Shown: positions 23,849 through 29,476 of the stretch, one piece after another | Layout of the letters: each line of letters opens with the position of its first letter | Numbering within the stretch: position 1 is the stretch's first letter | NCBI GenBank assembly: GCA_041484845.1 | Contig: JBGPIK010000033.1 | Span: 1 to 29,476, forward strand | DNA length: 29,476 nt | DNA from: JBGPIK01 sp041484845 | GTDB taxonomy: Bacteria > Desulfobacterota > Binatia > UBA9968 | Direction: 5' to 3' | Notes under the pieces: model-generated | The model's input: only the letters and a program-made list of their open reading frames with translations | Databases searched by the model: none | What the model was told of the DNA's origin: nothing | Translations under genes and position numbers: made by a program

Positions 23849-24469
23849 TTAAGTGTTTTTGAGAGCGATCCCTTCCAGCACGTTGGCGACGTCTTCACAG
23901 CGATCAATCGCATTCTCCATGGTCTCGTAAATTTCTTTCCATTTGATGACTTCCAGCGGGTTGTTGCCGGGCTCAAAAAGTTTCGCTACGGCTGCTCGGT
24001 TAAGGTAATCCCCCTCATTCTCGAGCCGATCAATTTCAGCGCAGTGCTTTAGGATCGAATCCGCATCTTTCAGCCGGCGCAGGTTAGAAACAGCCTGTTC
24101 CAGTTCCTTAACGGCTTTGACCAGCACGCCGCAAATAAGAACCGCCTCCTCCGTCATGTTTTGTATCTTGAAAAGATAAAGACGTTCCGCGCAGGCCTCG
24201 ATGTAATCGAGGACATCGTCAATCGCGGTGATGAGATCATGGATATCTTCCCGGTCCAACGGTGTGATAAAAGTCCGATTGAGATTTTCAATCGTGTCAT
24301 GAGTAATGACGTCGCCTTCGTGTTCAGTGGCTTTGATCTTCTTCGTTTTTACCTGAACATCGTCAAAGTTTTTTAACAGCTCTTCCAATTGGATAGCGCC
24401 TTGAACCACCAGGTGCGCGCCCTTTTCAAAAAAATCGTAGAATTTTTCATCTCTGGGAAGAAATCTCAT
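23849..24469 (-). CDS. DUF47/PhoU-like protein
   Basis: This 206-residue all-helical protein matches the DUF47 (TIGR00153, PhoU-like) family: FLPRDEKFYDFFEKGAHLVV at the start, IKATEHEGDVITHDTIENLN with the metal-binding EHEGD, PLDREDIHDLITAIDDVLD, and ENEGDYLNRAAVAKLFE later. Such proteins usually accompany a Pit phosphate transporter and control its activity. Here no pit gene lies next to it, so it may act on a transporter elsewhere. The ATG at 24469 has GGGAGA upstream; a TTG seven codons earlier is less likely. It converges on the methyltransferase, with 23 bases between the stop codons. Confidence 0.87.
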   Translation of the reverse strand: MRFLPRDEKFYDFFEKGAHLVVQGAIQLEELLKNFDDVQVKTKKIKATEHEGDVITHDTIENLNRTFITPLDREDIHDLITAIDDVLDYIEACAERLYLFKIQNMTEEAVLICGVLVKAVKELEQAVSNLRRLKDADSILKHCAEIDRLENEGDYLNRAAVAKLFEPGNNPLEVIKWKEIYETMENAIDRCEDVANVLEGIALKNT

Positions 24470-24568
24470 GCGGTCGTCTCCCGTTTGCAATTAGCGTCAC
24501 TAACTTGCCTACAATGATGGCCCGCCGTCAATTCGCCTGCGACATCACTGGCGAACGCACGCGCAAAA

Positions 24569-24766
24569 CTAACGCGGAAGATCTTTGGGATCTTCCTTTT
24601 TCGCGTCCTTGCCGGATTCCTCAGCCTCGTCGCCGCTGATCCCCTTTTTAAAATCCCGGATCGCTTTGCCTAAACCACTGCCGATTTGCGGAAGTTTGCT
24701 CGGGCCGAAAATGACCAGCGCGATCACCAAAATCACCAATAGTTCCTGAATCCCGAGTCCAAACAT
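24569..24766 (-). CDS. tatA: Sec-independent protein translocase subunit TatA
   Basis: This 65-residue protein has the TatA/E layout: an N-terminal membrane helix (IQELLVILVIALVIFG), the FGPSKLPQIGSGLGKAIRDFKKG hinge and amphipathic helix, and a charged flexible tail. TatA forms the pore-like assembly that moves folded proteins across the inner membrane, with TatC (and TatB) as receptor. The ATG is preceded by AGGAGG and starts 8 bases after the HtrA-like protease gene, so they are probably co-transcribed. No tatC is in the window. Confidence 0.93.
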   Translation of the reverse strand: MFGLGIQELLVILVIALVIFGPSKLPQIGSGLGKAIRDFKKGISGDEAEESGKDAKKEDPKDLPR

Positions 24767-24774
24767 AGGTCCTC

Positions 24775-26208
24775 CTATCCCTTGCGCTTGAGCGCAAAGA
24801 ATACAGCGTTATCCCCGCGTTGCACAAGCAGCAAGATGCGATCCCCGCGCCTTCCCTGCCGCACCACGCGTTCGAAGTCTTTGACATTGTTCACCGGCCG
24901 CTGATTGACCTCGCGGATCACGTCGGCCGGTTCCAATCCGACCTGGTCCGCGGGGCTGCCCGGCTGAACTTCTACGACCATAACCCCTTTGGTCGAACTC
25001 AGGCCCAAGCGGCGCGCCGCCTCGGGTGTAATCCGTTGCACGCGCAATCCGATCTCGGGATCTTTAGCCTCGAGTTGCTGGCTGGTGTCGTTATCGTCCG
25101 ACAGTTCGCCGATCTTCACCGCAAGGGTTTGCTCTTTCTTTTCGTGAATAGTTTTCAACGTCACCTTTTGGCCCGGTGGCGTATCAGCGATCAACGAGGG
25201 CAATTCGTGACTCTTAGGCACCGGCTTGCCGTTGAGCTCAACGATTAAATCTCCGGTTTTTATGCCTGCTTCCGCAGCGGGGCTGTTTTCCGCGACTTCT
25301 GTAACCACAGCCATTTCACCGGCGCGAGTTATCCCCATGGATGCAGCCATTTGGGGTGTAACATCCTGCGCGCGGATACCCAGCCAGCCGCGTACAACGC
25401 GGCCGTTTTTTCTCAGCTGATCGGCGACTTTTTTGGCTGAATCAATGGGAATCGCGAATCCGATGCCAATATTGACACCGCTTTGACTGAAGATAGCGCT
25501 ATTGACACCCACCACCTCGCCGACGGCGTTAATCAGCGGGCCACCGCTGTTTCCCGGATTAATCGAGGCATCCGTCTGGATGAAATTGTCGTAGGGCCCG
25601 GCGCCGATGACGCGTCCCTTGGCGCTGACGATGCCGGCCGTTACGGTGTGCTCTAAACCAAAAGGATTGCCGATCGCCATCACCCAATCTCCAACTTCTA
25701 ATTGGCTTGAACTTCCTAAGCGCGCGAACGGCAAATTGCCGCCCGATTTTCTGATTTTGATTAGCGCGAGATCGGTTCGGTCATCCTTGCCAATGAGGCG
25801 GGCGTCGTATTCCGTTTGATCCGCGAGTCTTACTTTAATCGTGTCCGCGCTGCGAACCACGTGGAAATTTGTAAGGATTTCACCATCCTTGCTGATAAGA
25901 ATACCGGAGCCGAGACTCCGCGAGCTGTTTTCTCTGGACGGCGCTTCACCGAAAAAACGCCCGAAGAATTCCTCCAGCGGATCGTTCGAGCCGCCGCGCG
26001 CCGCGCGCTGTGTCGTCGTGGAGATATTGACGACAATCGGCATCGTCCTTTTGGCAATCGCTGCAAACGAGGGCGGACGGCCGTCCATCGCGGCCATGCT
26101 TGCAGCCGATGACGCCGCGACTTCGACGCCGTTTGGCGCGGCACCGAACAGGCACAATCCAAGAATTGCTGCCGACCAACGTTTCGCCATGCGTTTACAC
26201 TTGCACAT
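24775..26208 (-). CDS. htrA: Periplasmic serine protease of the DegP/HtrA (Do) family
   Basis: This 477-residue protein has an N-terminal export segment (AAILGLCLFGAAPNG), a trypsin-like domain with the triad His116 (TNFHVV), Asp146 (RTDLAL) and Ser221 (GNSGGP), and two PDZ domains (about 260-350 and 375-470, with the VVEVQPGSPADQVGLEPAD carboxylate-binding region). Do-family proteases remove or refold damaged proteins in the periplasm and are often induced by envelope stress. The frame opens at 26250; the ATG at 26208 is preferred because AGGGACGG lies before it, and the ATG at 26190 is also possible. The tatA gene follows closely. Confidence 0.92.
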   Translation of the reverse strand: MCKCKRMAKRWSAAILGLCLFGAAPNGVEVAASSAASMAAMDGRPPSFAAIAKRTMPIVVNISTTTQRAARGGSNDPLEEFFGRFFGEAPSRENSSRSLGSGILISKDGEILTNFHVVRSADTIKVRLADQTEYDARLIGKDDRTDLALIKIRKSGGNLPFARLGSSSQLEVGDWVMAIGNPFGLEHTVTAGIVSAKGRVIGAGPYDNFIQTDASINPGNSGGPLINAVGEVVGVNSAIFSQSGVNIGIGFAIPIDSAKKVADQLRKNGRVVRGWLGIRAQDVTPQMAASMGITRAGEMAVVTEVAENSPAAEAGIKTGDLIVELNGKPVPKSHELPSLIADTPPGQKVTLKTIHEKKEQTLAVKIGELSDDNDTSQQLEAKDPEIGLRVQRITPEAARRLGLSSTKGVMVVEVQPGSPADQVGLEPADVIREVNQRPVNNVKDFERVVRQGRRGDRILLLVQRGDNAVFFALKRKG

Positions 26209-26349
26209 TTCCGTCCCTTGCATTTCTCTTTGACCCGCCTTTGAACACACTGAGAATACCAGATTTCATTGGGTCGTTAAATGTGCAGGCAAGGGCGGAT
26301 TTATTTGCTCGCGTGGCGTTTGTCGGGGCTTATCAACGTTTTTCTCGAA

Positions 26350-27327
26350 TTAGTTCTTGCTCGGCTCGATCACTGCCGTGGGCTTGGAACCTTTTTGCAG
26401 CAAGAATAACAAGCCGCCAAACAGGCTGTCCATTGCGATGATCACGAAAAGTAAAAGCCCGAACGCAACTCCTTTCTCCGAACCGACACCAATAAACTGA
26501 AACAAGAATAAATAGCCGCCCTCACGCAGACCCAGTCCGTTGAGGCTCACCGGCAACGCAGAAAAGGTTCCGACCAATGGGTATAAAATAAGGCAAAAGG
26601 AATAGGGGATATCGATCTGGATCGCCCGCCCCAGAAGCATGTGGATCCACGCTTGGATAAAATGCACGACAAACGAAAGTAAGATCGCCTGCGGAATAGC
26701 CCGCCAATGGGCCCGATAGCTGCGCAAGGCCACTCTCAACTTGACGACCACGGGATGACCATCGACGGGAAGAACGCGGCGCAGCACCGGCAGCAGTAAC
26801 CCGCCGAGGATAAATCCGCCCGCGAGCGCATAAGTCACGGACCGCACGGCCGCAGGGATGGCGTATTGCGGAAACAACAACAGCGCAAGCGCGCCCAGCC
26901 ATACCAACACGGCCATGCCGATGACGCGGTCGATAAAGACCGAAACGGCGGCATGCATGGTGGCTCCGCCCCATTTTTTATCGACGTTTTGCTCCCCATC
27001 CCGGGCCAAATAATAAATTCGACTAACATCGCCTCCCACCGTCCCGGGCGCAAAAAGATTAAAAAACATTCCAATGAGATAATAGTGCACCAGCACCTTC
27101 AGGGGAGTTTTAAATCCCAGCGGGCGAGCAAGAATCATCCAGCGCACGACGCCGACAAATTGGGACAGCAGATAAATAAGCAATATGACCGCAACGTATG
27201 AAAAATCCGCCTTCGCGAACGTCTGGACAAAACGCTCGATATGGATGCGCGTAAAAAAATAGGCGAGCAGGCCAGCGCTGACCATGAGCTTCAGCAGTAA
27301 GATCAAAAGCGGTTTGAATTTTTTCAT
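26350..27327 (-). CDS. Flippase-like membrane protein (LPG synthase TM / UPF0104 family)
   Basis: This 325-residue protein has about eight hydrophobic helices and the family landmarks FNLFAPGTVGGDVSRIYYLAR near 88-108 and the C-terminal FSALPVSLNGLGLREGGYLFLF. This membrane module is shared by lysylphosphatidylglycerol synthases, where it flips the lipid, and by many stand-alone proteins of the TIGR00374 (UPF0104) group whose substrate is unknown. The aminoacyl-transferase domain of full MprF is absent. The ATG overlaps the purN stop as ATGA, so it is coupled to the purine genes, an association that has no obvious functional reason. Confidence 0.85.
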   Translation of the reverse strand: MKKFKPLLILLLKLMVSAGLLAYFFTRIHIERFVQTFAKADFSYVAVILLIYLLSQFVGVVRWMILARPLGFKTPLKVLVHYYLIGMFFNLFAPGTVGGDVSRIYYLARDGEQNVDKKWGGATMHAAVSVFIDRVIGMAVLVWLGALALLLFPQYAIPAAVRSVTYALAGGFILGGLLLPVLRRVLPVDGHPVVVKLRVALRSYRAHWRAIPQAILLSFVVHFIQAWIHMLLGRAIQIDIPYSFCLILYPLVGTFSALPVSLNGLGLREGGYLFLFQFIGVGSEKGVAFGLLLFVIIAMDSLFGGLLFLLQKGSKPTAVIEPSKN

Positions 27328-27995
27328 TGTTCAAGCGGCGGCTGACAGAGAACCTGTCTTTCATCTTTGGTAAGGCCGTCAACCAGAACTCGGCGCCCCT
27401 CGACGCGCAAGCGGCCTTCGCTATAGAGCTGAATGGCGCGAGGGTAGATGCGGTGTTCTTGTTCTAAGATTCGCGCGGCGAGGGATTCCTCCGTGTCATC
27501 GGGGAAAACCGGAACCACCGCCTGAATAATAATCGGTCCCTCGTCGCACTCTTCATTGACAAAATGAACCGTGCAGCCGGAAAAACGCACGCCGTGCTCC
27601 ACCGCTCGCTTCTGCACGTGGAGCCCAGGAAATGATGGGAGCAAAGCCGGGTGGATATTCATGATACGGTTCGAGAAAGCCTTCACGAATACCGGCGAAA
27701 GCAGCCTCATGAAGCCGGCAAGAACCACCAACTCGACGCCGCGCGCGTTCAGGATCTGCACCACGGCCTCGTCGAAAGCTTCGCGACTGGTAAATTTCTT
27801 GTGGTCGAGCACTTCCGTCAACAGACGGTGATTTTTAGCGCGCACGAGGCCATAGGCGTCGGCGCGATTGCTGAGAACGATTGCGATGCGCGCATCGAGC
27901 TTTTCCGCTTCAATGGTATCGATGATCGATTGAAGATTGGTGCCGCTGCCCGAAATCAATACGGCGATGGGGAGTTTGCCGGCCATGGAGTTCAC
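27324..27995 (-). CDS. purN: Phosphoribosylglycinamide formyltransferase PurN
   Basis: This 223-residue enzyme transfers a formyl group from 10-formyltetrahydrofolate to GAR, the third step of purine synthesis. Visible motifs are the substrate loop VLISGSGTNLQ near the start, GFMRLLSP, the catalytic IMNIHPALLPSFPG (Asn and His) and NEECDEGPII with the essential Asp. The GTG at 27995 overlaps the purM stop as GTGA and suits translational coupling; the ATG at 27986 is an alternative three codons later. The length is close to the usual 190-215. Downstream it overlaps the flippase-like gene. Confidence 0.95.
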   Translation of the reverse strand: MNSMAGKLPIAVLISGSGTNLQSIIDTIEAEKLDARIAIVLSNRADAYGLVRAKNHRLLTEVLDHKKFTSREAFDEAVVQILNARGVELVVLAGFMRLLSPVFVKAFSNRIMNIHPALLPSFPGLHVQKRAVEHGVRFSGCTVHFVNEECDEGPIIIQAVVPVFPDDTEESLAARILEQEHRIYPRAIQLYSEGRLRVEGRRVLVDGLTKDERQVLCQPPLEQ

Positions 27996-29017
27996 GCCAC
28001 GAAACTGACGCCGCGGCTTCCTTTCTTGATCTCGCCGATGACATAATACGGCTCGCGCAGTTTGTTAAGCGCTCGGGTAACCGCATCGACGCGTTTTTTG
28101 TCCACGACCAGGATCATCCCGAGGCCGTTGTTAAATGTTTGTTCCATTTCATCCGGGGCAATGCGGCCAACTCTCCGAATGAGATCGAAGATCGGCGGCG
28201 CGGTCCACGTCCGGAGATCAATCCAGGCGCGCCGCCCCTGCGGCAGCACGCGCGGCAGGTTACCGGTAATACCGCCGCCCGTGATATGGGCCATGCCTTT
28301 TACGGCTCCGGACCGTAACACCGCGGCGACCACCCGCGCGTAAATACGCGTGGGCTTTAATAACTCTTCGCCGAGACTTCGCCCCAGCTCCGGCACTCTG
28401 GCGCGCAGTTTGAGTTTGCCGATTTCCAGCAGGACTTTTCGCGCCAGCGAGTAACCATTGCTATGCAGGCCGCTGGACGGAAGACCGAGTAAAACATCAC
28501 CGGCGACAATCGCGTCAGGATCGAAAATTTTTTTTCTCTCTAGGACCCCGACGACAAATCCCGCAAGATCGTACTCACCGTCGGCGAAATCGCCCGGATG
28601 CTCCGCCGTCTCACCGCCAATCAACACGCAGCCCGCCTGGCGGCAACCGTCGGCGATGCCGCGAATCACCTGCTCGGCCACATCAATATTGAGCTTGCCG
28701 CAGACAAAATAGTCGAGAAAAAAAAGCGCCTCCGCCCCTTGGGTGAGAATATCGTTCACTCCCATGGCCACGAGATCAATACCCACGGTATCGTGGCGAT
28801 TCATCAAACAAGCGATTTTAAGCTTGGTGCCGACGCCGTCGGTGGATGAGACGAGGATCGGATCGCGGTAGCGCCGGGGCTTAAGGTCGAACAAGGCGCT
28901 GAAGCCGCCGACGCCCGCCAGCACTCCCGGCCTCTGGGTCTGGCGCGCGATGGGACCGATACGGCGCACCAGCTCATCACCGGCTGCAATGCTGACGCCG
29001 GCTTTGGCGTAGGTCAT
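27992..29017 (-). CDS. purM: Phosphoribosylformylglycinamidine cyclo-ligase PurM
   Basis: This 341-residue enzyme closes the imidazole ring to give AIR, the fifth step of purine synthesis. Landmarks are TYAKAGVSIAAGDELV at the start, the ATP-binding STDGVGTKLKIA, MGVNDILTQGAEALFFLDY, LIGGETAEHPG and the late HITGGGITGNLPR. The frame extends to 29038 with two further ATGs, but the ATG at 29017 is preceded by TAAGG six bases before it and gives the family's normal short N-terminus, so it is preferred. It is coupled to purN by a 4-base overlap. Confidence 0.95.
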   Translation of the reverse strand: MTYAKAGVSIAAGDELVRRIGPIARQTQRPGVLAGVGGFSALFDLKPRRYRDPILVSSTDGVGTKLKIACLMNRHDTVGIDLVAMGVNDILTQGAEALFFLDYFVCGKLNIDVAEQVIRGIADGCRQAGCVLIGGETAEHPGDFADGEYDLAGFVVGVLERKKIFDPDAIVAGDVLLGLPSSGLHSNGYSLARKVLLEIGKLKLRARVPELGRSLGEELLKPTRIYARVVAAVLRSGAVKGMAHITGGGITGNLPRVLPQGRRAWIDLRTWTAPPIFDLIRRVGRIAPDEMEQTFNNGLGMILVVDKKRVDAVTRALNKLREPYYVIGEIKKGSRGVSFVA

Positions 29018-29115
29018 GGCTTGCCTTAAGTTCATCATTTAATCGCAAAAAGTGCGTGTGGGAATCGGTCGTATGAGGGGATTATTGTAAACCCTATCAT
29101 AGGTTGAGAACAAAA

Positions 29116-29476
29116 TCACATCGTCGATCCGACCGCCGCTGTCGTGCCGCCGCTAGCGGTGAGAAGAGCGCGAATATTGAGCGTGTACTCGCCGAATTTC
29201 GGAGTTGCCATCATCTCCATCGTGCGCGGCCTCGGAAGCTCAATGGCAAACGTTTGCAAAAGCCTGCCCGGCCGCGCCGACATGACAAACACAACGTCCG
29301 ACAAAAACACCGCTTCTTGGATACTGTGGGTCACAAAGAGAACGGTCTTTTTGCGCTCTTCCCAAATGCGTAGCAGCTCGATGTCCAGGTCATCCCGTGT
29401 CATCGCATCGAGCGCGCCAAACGGCTCGTCCATCAGCAGCAGTTGCGGATCGGTCACCAGCGCGCGGCAAAGCGAA
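29116..29476 (-). CDS. ABC transporter ATPase, NitT/TauT type (cut by window edge)
   Basis: The C-terminal part of an ABC ATPase (about 119 residues) runs off the right edge. It shows Walker B LLLMDEPFGALD, the D-loop and the H-loop VTHSIQEAVFLSD, followed by SARPGRLLQTFAIELPRPR, a tail typical of NrtD/SsuB/TauB-type importers. The Walker A and signature motifs lie beyond the edge. Just inside the edge the segment reads FALPRALV, where most homologues have LARAL, so a Pro replaces the usual Ala. The first codons visible at the edge are not the gene's start. It probably belongs to a nitrate/sulfonate/bicarbonate-type system whose other genes lie to the right. Confidence 0.88.
   Translation of the reverse strand, partial: SLCRALVTDPQLLLMDEPFGALDAMTRDDLDIELLRIWEERKKTVLFVTHSIQEAVFLSDVVFVMSARPGRLLQTFAIELPRPRTMEMMATPKFGEYTLNIRALLTASGGTTAAVGSTM

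Overview
The window looks like a chromosomal segment of an uncultured Gram-negative bacterium. A large AsmA-family envelope protein, a DegP/HtrA-type periplasmic protease, TatA, lipid-linked glycan enzymes and NitT/TauT-type ABC transporter parts together suggest a deltaproteobacterium-like (Desulfobacterota/Binatota-type) soil or sediment lineage. That placement is an inference from gene content, not a measured assignment. No rRNA, tRNA or CRISPR array was seen.

Region 1 (about 63-6525) reads as the distal end of an integron gene-cassette array. Attachment (attC) sites, each an imperfect palindrome with AAC...GTT-type outer boxes, separate co-oriented plus-strand genes. The clearest lie at 5400-5458 and 1459-1530; weaker ones lie at 460-553, 5788-5858 and 63-142, and a hybrid last site lies near 6472-6529. 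The cassettes hold, in order: a cassette with no convincing gene; an exported proteasome-fold (Ntn-hydrolase-like) protein; a two-gene Gabija-type anti-phage system (OLD-family nuclease plus UvrD-like helicase) in an unusually long cassette of about 3.9 kb; a small PQ-loop/SemiSWEET-like membrane protein; and a TPMT-family methyltransferase. The polarity places the integrase and primary attI site left of base 1, outside the window. The array ends against a truncated REP-associated transposase remnant.

Region 2 (6903-10438) has a peptidoglycan-binding-domain protein coupled to an unrecognised 294-residue protein, then a two-cupin protein converging on an NMT1/THI5-like ABC substrate-binding protein. 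A largely gene-free stretch follows (10439-11094).

Region 3 (11095-16263) begins with two small hypothetical genes. It continues with a tightly packed operon: a GT-C glycosyltransferase, a methyltransferase, a polyprenyl-phosphate-type GT2 glycosyltransferase and a second methyltransferase, probably making or modifying a lipid-linked sugar. A fragment of another membrane glycosyltransferase follows.

Region 4 (16343-29476) is ordinary chromosome. On the minus strand are a small exported protein, a VOC protein, a glutaredoxin-like protein coupled to a 1048-residue AsmA-like protein, a DUF47/PhoU-like protein, TatA, an HtrA protease, a flippase-like membrane protein, PurN and PurM, with a truncated ABC ATPase at the edge. 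On the plus strand are a KimA-like APC transporter, a small helix-turn-helix protein and a PmtA-like methyltransferase. The group purM-purN-flippase-like gene uses 4-base overlaps, as does the AsmA-glutaredoxin pair.
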